DNA of 12,457 nt from CAYXZO01 sp964469505 (GTDB taxonomy: Bacteria; Fidelibacterota; UBA8477; JABMPR01): the NCBI GenBank assembly GCA_964469505.1, contig CAYXZO010000062.1, positions 1 through 12,457 on the forward strand, given 5' to 3'. Positions 1-7,368 of this stretch are shown in pieces. The stretch's first letter is position 1; the number at the start of each line of letters is the position of its first letter. Made by a program: the position numbers and the translations under genes. Under the pieces are notes generated by a model that saw only the letters and a list, made by a program, of their open reading frames with translations, was not told the DNA's origin and did not search any database.

Positions 1-1487
1 TCGGCGTCATCATCGGGGTGGTCGGGATCACCGATGGCCCAACCATTTTCACCGGGACGACAAGCTTCGGCCCACCAGCCATCGAGAATGGAGAGATTAG
101 GGATACCATTCAAAGCGGCTTTCATGCCGCTGGTTCCAGACGCCTCGTTGGGTCGCAGGGGAGTGTTAAGCCAGACATCAACCCCCGAGGTAATAAGCCG
201 CCCCAGCCAGAGATTGTAATTCTCCAGAAAGATTACTTTGACTTTGCCGAAAAGTTTTTGCGCGTTCTGATAGATTTCTTGCAAGATGGCTTTGCCTTTT
301 TCATCCCGGGGGTGGGCTTTCCCGGCGAAAATGAGCTGAATGCGTCCTTGCCCAATGCGCACCAACCTATCCAGATCGCGGAAAATTAAACGGGCCCGCT
401 TGTAGGCCGCAGCCCGACGGGCAAAACCGATGGTGAGAACTTCCTCGGAGAGGCTGCGTTGAGTTTGAGCATTAGCGTAGTCCAACAAAAAGGCTTTTTG
501 CCCCTGGTGAGCATGCCAAAGCTCTTCAGCACTTAACTCGTCCACGGAAAGCAGCAAATCAGGCTTCTGGCGCCACCCGGTGAAGCGACGATCGAATAGT
601 TCCCGATACAGTTTTCCAACCCAATAAGGATGGTATACCCCGTTAGTCACGTAGTCGAAACTGAACATGGGGAACTGAGCCTGAGCCGTGCTTTGATGAA
701 GACGGGATACCGCGTTGGCGGCGCGGCTGAAATGCAGTCCTAATTCCGTCATGTGCAAGCGGCTGTTCAGCACCAGGGAAGGCAGTTTCAAACCGGTGGG
801 CAAAAGGTCGTTAAGCAAATTGCGACAACGTTCCACCGAAAAGTGATCGTGTCCCGCCGGAACGGGAGTATGGGTGGTGAAAAGGCAACGTCGACGTACG
901 GCTTCTTCATCGCCGCCGGCTCGCCGCAGTAATTCCAGGGTTAAAAAAGCGGCATGCCCTTCGTTCATGTGGAAGGTCTCGATATCATTCAACAAGCCCA
1001 GAGTATCAAGCAGGCGAATACCTCCGAATCCCAGTACGGCTTCTTGCAGAATGCGATGGTTTTTATCGCCGGAATAAAGCCTTAGGGTAATGATCCGGTC
1101 TTCGGGCTTATTCTCAGGCAAATCCGAGTCTAAAAAATACACCGGCACTTCATGTCCCTGCTGACCCCGATAGGAGTAACGCCAGGCAGCCAGAGTTAGG
1201 TCTCGGCCCCGCAACGGTAGAGTTATCTTTACCGGTAGGCGTTCCAGTAACGGATGGGGTTCAAAACGGGGATAATGTTCACGTTGCCGGCCGTCCTCAT
1301 CCATGCGCTGTTTGAAGTAGCCTTCCTTGTACAACAGAGTGATGGCGCAAAGCGGAAGACCTAAATCAGCGCTGGCTTTGATATGATCACCGGCCAGTAC
1401 TCCTAATCCCCCGCTGTAGGTATGCAAACTGGGTGAGATGGCGATCTCAGCACTGAAATAAGCAATCTGCGGTTTGGTTTCCGTCAT
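1..1487 (-). CDS. glgP: Alpha-glucan (glycogen/maltodextrin) phosphorylase, short type, C-terminus cut by window edge
   Basis: Family GT35 enzyme that phosphorolyses alpha-1,4-glucans to glucose-1-phosphate using pyridoxal phosphate. I translated it by hand from the ATG at 1487-1485; 495 codons stay open to the left edge. A GGAGG lies 10 bases before the start. Visible family motifs are YFSAEIAI near the N-terminus, YSGGLGVLAGDH (about 24-35), FHMNEGHAAF (about 172-181), the YKRA motif near 362, and EASGTSGMKAALNG, whose Lys456 should bind PLP. GWWAEA follows. In the long E. coli-type enzymes the PLP lysine lies near residue 650. This protein therefore lacks most of the usual N-terminal region and fits the short alpha-glucan phosphorylases; an estimated 40-100 C-terminal residues are off the window. 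It is the last visible gene of the train, 80 bases after the GH57 gene, with its own ribosome site. The family is certain; the preferred glucan length is not known. Confidence 0.95.
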   Translation of the reverse strand, partial: MTETKPQIAYFSAEIAISPSLHTYSGGLGVLAGDHIKASADLGLPLCAITLLYKEGYFKQRMDEDGRQREHYPRFEPHPLLERLPVKITLPLRGRDLTLAAWRYSYRGQQGHEVPVYFLDSDLPENKPEDRIITLRLYSGDKNHRILQEAVLGFGGIRLLDTLGLLNDIETFHMNEGHAAFLTLELLRRAGGDEEAVRRRCLFTTHTPVPAGHDHFSVERCRNLLNDLLPTGLKLPSLVLNSRLHMTELGLHFSRAANAVSRLHQSTAQAQFPMFSFDYVTNGVYHPYWVGKLYRELFDRRFTGWRQKPDLLLSVDELSAEELWHAHQGQKAFLLDYANAQTQRSLSEEVLTIGFARRAAAYKRARLIFRDLDRLVRIGQGRIQLIFAGKAHPRDEKGKAILQEIYQNAQKLFGKVKVIFLENYNLWLGRLITSGVDVWLNTPLRPNEASGTSGMKAALNGIPNLSILDGWWAEACRPGENGWAIGDPDHPDDDA

Positions 1488-1567
1488 TACCGACTTGCCT
1501 CCGGTTGTTAAATGTCAAAACTCGGTATGAGAAGTTCGAAGAGAAAATGAAGCCGAATACCAGCGGT

Positions 1568-3643
1568 TCACAGTGCCTCTACCTGCAATTCCATATGACC
1601 TTGCCATTCAGCTCCCGGGACCAGATGCAGTGGCCAGTGAATCAACAGGCTGGAGGCCTGGTACACTCTTTCGAACCCGCTTTCCGACATGGAGACGGTT
1701 TCTATGGGAGCGCGCCAGAGGGTGGCGTCTTTCTTGAAATTAAGCTTTATCCGGAAACCGTCTGATTCATTGACTACTTCCAAAAAATCCAGGTTTTTAT
1801 TCCGTCTCAACACTGCTAAGGGCTCGCGTCGGCTGTCCGGCAATTGGTAATAGCGGTCGGGAGCTTGGCCAGCCAGCAAACCGAAATTCCATTCTACCCC
1901 ATACCGTCCCCGCCAGGAGCGTTCCCCAATGTTTTTCAGAACTATTTCAATGGCGAGTTTATCATCTGAAAGCCGCAAGTTCTTGCTGATATGGATGATG
2001 GTGGAGTCAACAGCACCTGAAGCTTGTAGTGCCAGTACCTCCTCGGCAAGCTCCGCCTGAAACAAAGTTTCGTAAAAATGACCGCGTTCCGGTAACTCTC
2101 CCCGGTGGAAACTTCGCAGAGTAGCGGTGGATTTGAAGAAATGGTCCAAAAGGCTCCAGCGGGGATATGTGTCTATGAATAGTTTACGGTCAAGATCAGA
2201 CTCTTTGGCCTGCACCTGGTCGTGGATGGAGACCGCAGCCTCATTAGCGGCTTTTACTTCGGACAATTTGCGATGATAACTCTCCGGGTGCCGTTGCAAG
2301 GTGTTGGTTAGATTAATTCGGCCCGGCAACCAGTCCAGCTCTCGGATTGCTCCCCCCCGGCTTTTTATAATGACTTGCAGGGATTGGTCCCGCCAAATTA
2401 TTTCCGGGGCTCCGTCGAAATCTATGTCTCGCATTTCCTGCCGGGTACCGGTGGGTGGAGTTAGAGCTTCTTCGGCAGCCAGCAGATGTTGGAAGATAGC
2501 ATGTCGCAAATGGGGTAGATATAGGCCGCCGAACACCCCATGCCAGAAAGCGCAGTTACACTGGGCCTGATAGAGTTCATCCCAAACGGCTGTCGAGGGT
2601 TTATGGCTGTTCAGACTTGCCAGCTGATGGGAAACATCATTTACCCGTTTCTGCATCCAATTAGCTTCTTCGTACTTACTTAAGAAATTGCGCCAGAATC
2701 CTCCCCGGATGAAAACTTGAGCGGCTTCTTCTTGACCTTCAGCTCTCAAATGGTCGATCAAGGATTCCAGCGAACTTCCCTTGTCGGCCGGTAAGGACCA
2801 TTGGGACATTTCGAAATATGAAGCTGTGGGTAGGTAGACCAGTCCCTGGGGCGGAAATCGGCTGAAATATTCTTTGAAGGTAACGGTTTTGAGCCAATCG
2901 CTTTCCTGCTCCAAAAGAGTAAAAAAGCGGTCCAGCCAGCGCTGGCGGTAAACGAGTTGGTGAGTGCCCGGCCAGAGGCCGAATTTCTCCCCGTCGTCAG
3001 CCATCACTAACAAAGGATGGTCCCCCTGTCCTTGATAGCTGCGGAGATAAGCGATGGTTTCTTCCGGCGGGGCATAAGGGATGGAATAGCGCAACTTGCG
3101 TCGGATGGGGAAAAGCCCCAGACGATAGCCTTCCTCTTCGGTATAGAAGTAGCCAATTAGCTTTTCTGGATCCCATCCAGCGTTCATAAAATGGTAATCG
3201 TCAACTACAACGTACTTGTAACCAGCCACGGCTAATGTGCGGGCCAGATGAGGCTCCCAAACCCGCTCTGTCAACCAACCCCCTTCCAGTTGGTAATTGA
3301 ACCGCTGTTTCAAGTAGCGTTTCATTTTCTCCAACTGACCCAGGCGATCCCGTTCTGGGATCATGGAAAGGATCGGCTCATAAAAACCGGCCCCCAATAA
3401 TTCCACATTTTCCCGCTGTACCAGTCGTTCCACAAGCTCAAGTAAGTGTGGCCTGTGTTGCTCCAGCCACTCCAGCAAGGGGCCACTAAAGTGGAGGCTA
3501 AGAGCAATCCGGGGATGGTCCTGAGCCACCTCCAGGAAAGGTTCATAAGCCTTACGACAGGCGTTATCAAAAACGTGGTCGAAATTGCCCACAGGTTGGT
3601 GATTGTGAATACCGAGGATGAAGTAAACCGGTTTTTCAGCCAT
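1568..3643 (-). CDS. GH57 4-alpha-glucanotransferase / alpha-amylase
   Basis: Cytoplasmic glycoside hydrolase family 57 enzyme of 691 residues with no signal peptide. It resembles the Thermococcus litoralis 4-alpha-glucanotransferase type (about 660 residues). The HQP motif is at 15-17. VELLGAGFYEP (about 80-90) is the second conserved region. The WLTERVWEP block carries Glu126, the expected nucleophile. The ADDGEKFG block carries Asp216/Asp217, one of which is the expected acid/base. A helical middle part (about 300-395, DUF1925-like) and a C-terminal beta-rich part (about 405-691, DUF1926-like) complete the usual architecture. The ATG at 3643 overlaps the pyruvate kinase stop by 8 bases (ATGGCTGA). 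A TTG directly before it could add one residue. There is no clear Shine-Dalgarno, which suits translational coupling. Likely action: transfer of maltodextrin segments to supply the phosphorylase encoded next. Pure hydrolysis (amylase) cannot be excluded from sequence. Confidence 0.93.
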   Translation of the reverse strand: MAEKPVYFILGIHNHQPVGNFDHVFDNACRKAYEPFLEVAQDHPRIALSLHFSGPLLEWLEQHRPHLLELVERLVQRENVELLGAGFYEPILSMIPERDRLGQLEKMKRYLKQRFNYQLEGGWLTERVWEPHLARTLAVAGYKYVVVDDYHFMNAGWDPEKLIGYFYTEEEGYRLGLFPIRRKLRYSIPYAPPEETIAYLRSYQGQGDHPLLVMADDGEKFGLWPGTHQLVYRQRWLDRFFTLLEQESDWLKTVTFKEYFSRFPPQGLVYLPTASYFEMSQWSLPADKGSSLESLIDHLRAEGQEEAAQVFIRGGFWRNFLSKYEEANWMQKRVNDVSHQLASLNSHKPSTAVWDELYQAQCNCAFWHGVFGGLYLPHLRHAIFQHLLAAEEALTPPTGTRQEMRDIDFDGAPEIIWRDQSLQVIIKSRGGAIRELDWLPGRINLTNTLQRHPESYHRKLSEVKAANEAAVSIHDQVQAKESDLDRKLFIDTYPRWSLLDHFFKSTATLRSFHRGELPERGHFYETLFQAELAEEVLALQASGAVDSTIIHISKNLRLSDDKLAIEIVLKNIGERSWRGRYGVEWNFGLLAGQAPDRYYQLPDSRREPLAVLRRNKNLDFLEVVNESDGFRIKLNFKKDATLWRAPIETVSMSESGFERVYQASSLLIHWPLHLVPGAEWQGHMELQVEAL

Positions 3644-5042
3644 CAATAGTCAGTACTTGCAATAAGTTTGTAGTTCCAGCACGCCCAACGGGAATACCGG
3701 CAGTAATCACTACCTGTTCTCCAGAATGGGCCAGGTCATATTTCAACAGTACTTTTTCCACCAATTTGAACATGGAATCGGTGTTTGAATATGAATCTAC
3801 GACTATTGGTTCAACTCCCCAGACTGCCCGGAGCCGTTGTGCGGTTTGGAGGAAAGGAGTCAGGGATAGAATCCGAGCTTGGGGACGAAATTTTGCCACC
3901 GCTCGGGCGGTGTAGCCTGAATGTGTCATAGTTACCAGTAAGTTGGTGCCTAAAGCCTGGGTGGTGGCTCCGGCTGCCAGTGCGATAGCATCGGCTACGG
4001 ATTGTGTGGATTTGTCAGGTAAAGGATATGCAATGGGGTTTTTTTCAGTAGCGCTTATGATCCGCTGTAGCTGTTGAATGGCCTCCAACGGATAACGGCC
4101 GGCAGCAGTTTCACCCGTCAGCAGCAAACCATCACAACCTTCGGTTATGGCTAGAGCCACGTCGGTAACTTCGGCTCGGGTGGGGAAGGGATGATGGCGC
4201 ATGGAATCTAGTAACTGTGTAGCTACCACTACTGGCTTGCCGGCATGCAAAGCTGCTTGAACCAAGTGCCGTTGGATTTGAGGCAATTCTTCCAGAGGTA
4301 TTTCGACGCCCAGGTCACCACGGGCCACCAGTAATCCGTCCGCAACCTGTAAAATGGCGTTAAGATTATCCAGAGCTTGTGGAGTCTCGATTTTAGCAAA
4401 AACGGGCAAATCCTGCTGAGTCATATGATTTTTCAGTTCAGCCAGATCTTCAGCTTGACGGACGAAACTTAACGCCAACCAATCAACCTGGGTTTGTTCG
4501 GCCCATTTCAGAGCACGTAAATCGGCTTCCGTGAGAATTGGCACATCTAGGTGGACGCCGGGAAAGTTGACTCCTTGACCCGGTTCCACTTGCCCTCCGG
4601 TCTGAACTTCAGCTTCCAATCGCAAGGGGTTGAGAATTCGAGTGGTCTGTAACTGGATACGACCGTCATCAATGGATATACGACCATGCTCTCGAATTGC
4701 TTGGAACTTAAATTTCCCTCGTAAAGGTAGTTCCCCCGGTTGGGCTTCAGAAGCTACAGCCAAAATTAGCTTATCCCCCGGTTTTAGTTCCATTGGTTGG
4801 CTTAATCCCCCTACCCGAATTTTTGGGCCGGCTAGATCCGCCAATAAAGCCGGGGGTGCTTGACCCAATTCCTGCGATATTGAGCGCACCATTTGGACCA
4901 GGTGTGAGTGGTAGCTTAGGTCTCCGTGGGCCATGTTGAAGCGCACTACGTCCACGCCCGTTTCCAGAATGGGACGCAGATGTTCTGGCTTATCACAGGC
5001 CGGACCTAAAGTGATAAAGATCTTAGCCCGACGCCCGCTCAT
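3636..5042 (-). CDS. pyk: Pyruvate kinase
   Basis: Converts phosphoenolpyruvate and ADP to pyruvate and ATP. The 468 residues match bacterial pyruvate kinases. The frame is open 44 codons further up, but that stretch overlaps the end of gap and is not pyruvate kinase-like. The family N-terminus begins at MSGRRAKIFITLGPA, so I chose the ATG at 5042. Visible elements: Arg34 and Asn36 in RFNMAHG, Asp69 in the DLAGPKIRVG loop, a B domain at about 80-165, catalytic Lys217 and metal ligand Glu219 in FAKIETP, Asp243 in ARGDLGVEIP, the ATQLLDSM and PTRAEVTDVA blocks, and the GETAAGRYP turn. A C-terminal domain follows at about 345-468. Lys74 occupies the position that is Glu in potassium-dependent enzymes, and Ala38 replaces a Ser that binds potassium. 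No convincing Shine-Dalgarno precedes the start. The gene sits 71 bases after gap and overlaps the GH57 start. Confidence 0.95.
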   Translation of the reverse strand: MSGRRAKIFITLGPACDKPEHLRPILETGVDVVRFNMAHGDLSYHSHLVQMVRSISQELGQAPPALLADLAGPKIRVGGLSQPMELKPGDKLILAVASEAQPGELPLRGKFKFQAIREHGRISIDDGRIQLQTTRILNPLRLEAEVQTGGQVEPGQGVNFPGVHLDVPILTEADLRALKWAEQTQVDWLALSFVRQAEDLAELKNHMTQQDLPVFAKIETPQALDNLNAILQVADGLLVARGDLGVEIPLEELPQIQRHLVQAALHAGKPVVVATQLLDSMRHHPFPTRAEVTDVALAITEGCDGLLLTGETAAGRYPLEAIQQLQRIISATEKNPIAYPLPDKSTQSVADAIALAAGATTQALGTNLLVTMTHSGYTARAVAKFRPQARILSLTPFLQTAQRLRAVWGVEPIVVDSYSNTDSMFKLVEKVLLKYDLAHSGEQVVITAGIPVGRAGTTNLLQVLTIDG

Positions 5043-5113
5043 GGCCACAGAGTATCCGCGGAGTAAGAAATGCTTGACAAACCAGGGTGGGGAGGCACTC
5101 CACTTAAATTGTT

Positions 5114-6276
5114 TCAGCCATCCATTGCTTGAATGAGCCGCATAAGATCCACGACTCGGTTGGAGTAGCCCCACTCATTGTCGTACCAATTCAAAGTTTT
5201 GATTATGTGCCCATCCACCACATAGGTGTACGGTGCGTCAAAAATAGATGAATGGGAATCTCCGATTATATCAGAAGAAACGATGGGATCTTCGGAGTAA
5301 AGCAGGATATTCTTTAATCTGGGNNNNNNNNNNNNNNNNNNNNNNNNNNNNNNNNNNNNNNNNNNNNNNNNNNNNNNNNNNNNNNNNNNNNNNNNNNNNN
5401 NNNNNNNNNNNNNNNNNNNNNNNTATCAGAAGAAACGATGGGATCTTCGGAGTAAAGCAGGATATTCTTTAATCTGGGAGTTTCGGAGGCCTCTTTCACA
5501 ACCCGCTTTACATCTTCAACGGTTACTCTTTTTTCAACTTCACAGACCAGATCCACCACTGATCCGTCGGGGACTGGCACTCGAGCTGCCAGACCATCCA
5601 GCCGACCCGCCAGTTCAGGCAAAACTTTGCCTACTGCTCGAGCTGCGCCGGTGGTAGTAGGAATGATGTTTTCGGCTGCAGCTCGACTTCTCCGCCAGTC
5701 TTTATGAGGTACGTCGGCCAAACGTTGGTCGTTGGTGTACGCGTGAGTGGTAGTCATTACCCCTTCTCGGATCTTGAAGGCGTCATGAAGTACTTTGGCC
5801 ATGGGTGCTAGACAGTTTGTGGTGCAACTGGCATTGGAGATGATGCGAAATTCGGGACGTAATTGGTCTTCGTTTACGCCCAAAACCACAGTGAAGTCGA
5901 TTTCATCTTTGGCTGGAACAGTCAGGATGACTCGTTTAGCTCCGGCCTGCAAATGGGGTTCTATTTGAGCACGGCGGCGAAAGACGCCAGTGGATTCGAC
6001 GACGATGTCGATTTCCAATTCTTTCCAGGGTAGTTGAGAAGGATCGCGTTCGGTGAGGAATTTTACCTCTTTCCCGTTGACATGGAGCGTGTCTTGTTCA
6101 TCCAGGAAAACATCGCCGGGGAAGGCTCCCATGACGGTATCGTATTTCAATAAATAAGCCAGAGCTTTATGGTCGAATAAATCATTAATGGCGACAACTT
6201 GCAGGTCTGGATTGCGATGAAGAATTCGGAATACGGAACGCCCAATGCGGCCGAACCCGTTGATGGCGATCCTCAT
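5114..6276 (-). CDS. gap: Glyceraldehyde-3-phosphate dehydrogenase (type I), interrupted by a scaffold gap
   Basis: Glycolytic enzyme that oxidises and phosphorylates glyceraldehyde-3-phosphate to 1,3-bisphosphoglycerate with reduction of NAD. It has NGFGRIGR at 6-13, Asp32 for the adenosine ribose, Cys151 in SNASCTTNCLAP, His178 in HAYTNDQ, TTTGAA at 207-212, and Arg232 in ARVPVP. Asp32 and the Pro in DVPHKD suggest NAD rather than NADP. As printed, the frame breaks after residue VSSD, where 100 N and a duplicated 55-mer add 155 bases. Removing those restores one frame of 335 residues, the normal family length. It continues IIGDSHSSIFDAPYTYV and WYDNEWGYSNRVVDL and ends in QAMDG and TGA (5116-5114). 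The gene is therefore intact and the break is an artefact. The start has AAAGGAG before it, and its ATG overlaps the previous gene's TGA (ATGA). Confidence 0.95.
5269..5323. repeat. Left copy of duplicated 55-mer at contig end
   Basis: These 55 bases, starting TATCAGAAGAAACG and ending TTTAATCTGGG, are identical to 5424-5478. The match stops exactly at the N run. Both copies encode the same GAPDH segment, so this is the shared end of two contigs rather than a biological repeat. Confidence 0.95.
5324..5423. other. Assembly gap: 100 N
   Basis: A run of exactly 100 N lies inside gap. Because the flanks share 55 identical bases and the protein reads through perfectly once one copy and the N run are removed, no sequence is probably missing here. 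The round length suggests a default placeholder for an unknown gap. Confidence 0.97.
5424..5478. repeat. Right copy of duplicated 55-mer at contig end
   Basis: Identical to 5269-5323 over 55 bases, starting directly after the N run. A 55-base overlap is what a de Bruijn graph with k of 55 leaves at adjoining contig ends. Confidence 0.95.
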
Positions 6277-7295
6277 GATTTTTCTCCTTTTCCGTTAAGC
6301 AAACGGTGATAGGCTAAAACCACATCCACCAGGCGGGAGGCATGCGCCAGGATATTGTCATACCAGGTGAGGGTTTTAGCTAAATATTTGCCGGCCCTTA
6401 TTGTGGCTTGCGAGTCATAGACCACACTATGTTGGTTACCGACTACATCGCTGGAAACGATGGGATCCGTCACCACCTGGATGAGGTCCGGACTTTTCTC
6501 GGCAGCAGCTCCCACTGCGGCGTTTATTTCTTCTACGCTTACATCGGCCTGTTTTAACTGGGCGGCGAGGTCCAGCAGGGAGCCTACCGGTACCGGTACA
6601 TTCAAAGCGGAGCCATCGATTTTTCCTTTCAGATGCGGGAATAGTTTTTCCAGCCAAGGGGGACTGGGTGCGTAATTGGGAATAATATTCTTAGCTGCCG
6701 ATCGGCTCCGCCGAAAATCGCTGCTTACGATATCTCGTAAGGGTTGGTCGCTGGTATAGGCATGAATTGACGTTAAAACTGCCCGTTCCACACCAAAGGC
6801 ACCGTCTAATATTTTCAACATTATGGCTGCGGCGTTGGTAGTTGCCGAACCTGCGGAAATTAGTCGATCAGTGGGTTGGATTTCATCTTCATTGACGCCC
6901 ACAATGACCAAACGGTCGATGTCATCTTTGGGGACGGTAGAGAGAATAACCTGTTTGGCTCCCGCTTGAAGGTATTTCTCAAGATCTGCCCGGCTAGTGT
7001 ACTTATGGGTGCAGTCAACTACCATGTCGATACCCAAAACATCCCAGGGTACATCTGCAGGCCCAGCCGCTTGTATCATCCGAGCTTTACCGTGGTCAGT
7101 TATGAGGTAGTTATTCTCCAGACGGATGTCAGCCCGGCGCATTTCACCATCAACTCTCAGCAGATAATGGAGTATTTCAGGATTGCCAATATCGCTAATT
7201 ATGGTGATTTGGATTTCCGGTCGTTTGAGACAAAGGCGGTAAAAGTCACGGCCGATCTCACCGAATCCCATCAGGCCGATGCGGATTGGTTCCAT
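6273..7295 (-). CDS. GAPDH-like protein lacking the catalytic cysteine (probable pseudoenzyme)
   Basis: A 340-residue full-length GAPDH homologue. It is colinear with the neighbouring gap product, and from about residue 92 to 245 the two align without a gap. Dinucleotide-fold features remain (GFGEIGR at 10-16, Asp35, VGVNEDE), as do His178 in HAYTSDQ and DFRRSRSAAKNIIP. The active-site segment reads SAGSATTNAAAI instead of SNASCTTNCLAP, so catalytic Cys151 and Cys155 are both Ala. Arg232, which binds substrate phosphate, is Asn (LNVPVP). The TTTG phosphate loop at 207-210 is NYAP, STGVF at 95-99 is CTHKY, and WYDNEWGYSNR is WYDNILAHASR. The frame is intact. The start at 7295 is set by AAAGGAG 8 bases upstream; an 18-codon extension is possible but has no support. 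Its TGA overlaps the gap ATG by 4 bases. A regulatory or structural partner of active GAPDH is my inference; ordinary dehydrogenase activity seems excluded. Confidence 0.9.
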   Translation of the reverse strand: MEPIRIGLMGFGEIGRDFYRLCLKRPEIQITIISDIGNPEILHYLLRVDGEMRRADIRLENNYLITDHGKARMIQAAGPADVPWDVLGIDMVVDCTHKYTSRADLEKYLQAGAKQVILSTVPKDDIDRLVIVGVNEDEIQPTDRLISAGSATTNAAAIMLKILDGAFGVERAVLTSIHAYTSDQPLRDIVSSDFRRSRSAAKNIIPNYAPSPPWLEKLFPHLKGKIDGSALNVPVPVGSLLDLAAQLKQADVSVEEINAAVGAAAEKSPDLIQVVTDPIVSSDVVGNQHSVVYDSQATIRAGKYLAKTLTWYDNILAHASRLVDVVLAYHRLLNGKGEKS

Positions 7296-7318
7296 TTTAT
7301 TTTCTCCTTTCATTACGT

Positions 7319-7334
7319 CACTCATCTTTGAGTG
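7319..7334. promoter_or_regulatory. Perfect 6-4-6 inverted repeat at the gap operon leader
   Basis: CACTCA-TCTT-TGAGTG is a perfect inverted repeat 7 bases downstream of the proposed -10 box (7341-7346) and 23 bases before the pseudo-GAPDH start codon. It sits where the transcript would begin. It could be a repressor operator or a small 5'-leader hairpin. No binding protein is known; the upstream TrmB-family regulator is the obvious candidate. Confidence 0.4.
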
Positions 7335-7340
7335 CCGTTT

Positions 7341-7368
7341 AAGATACACCTTTCGTTACTACTGTCAA
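7341..7368 (-). promoter_or_regulatory. Probable promoter for the gap-like/gap/pyk/GH57/glgP genes
   Basis: On the minus strand a perfect -35 box TTGACA (7368-7363) is followed after 16 bases by TATCTT (7346-7341), which matches four of six consensus -10 positions. The -35 box overlaps the TGA stop of the regulator gene. It would start transcription about 40 bases before the GAPDH-like start codon and separate the metabolic genes from the regulator's own transcript. Confidence 0.5.

Noticed and set aside
18..389. 123-codon plus-strand open frame opposite the phosphorylase
   Set aside because: It lies wholly antisense to strongly conserved phosphorylase motifs and has no protein-like features.
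5060..5110. GGAG-TGC-CTCC hairpin between gap and pyk
   Set aside because: The stem is only four pairs with a three-base loop, has no U-run, and is too far from the pyk start to act on its ribosome site.
5043..5174. N-terminal extension of the pyruvate kinase reading frame by 44 codons
   Set aside because: It overlaps the true C-terminal coding end of gap, has no pyruvate kinase similarity, and the family N-terminus starts at the ATG at 5042.
5314..5423. Apparent end of GAPDH after the N run
   Set aside because: The frame passes through placeholder N into the duplicated 55-mer in the wrong frame; the true C-terminus lies at 5114-5268.
6876..7331. 151-codon plus-strand open frame antisense to the GAPDH-like gene
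   Set aside because: No ribosome site or recognisable domain; it mirrors the codon pattern of the real gene on the opposite strand.
7296..7349. 18-codon upstream extension of the GAPDH-like gene
   Set aside because: Strong AAAGGAG and GAPDH-like sequence begin at the ATG at 7295; the extension overlaps the proposed transcription start and palindrome.
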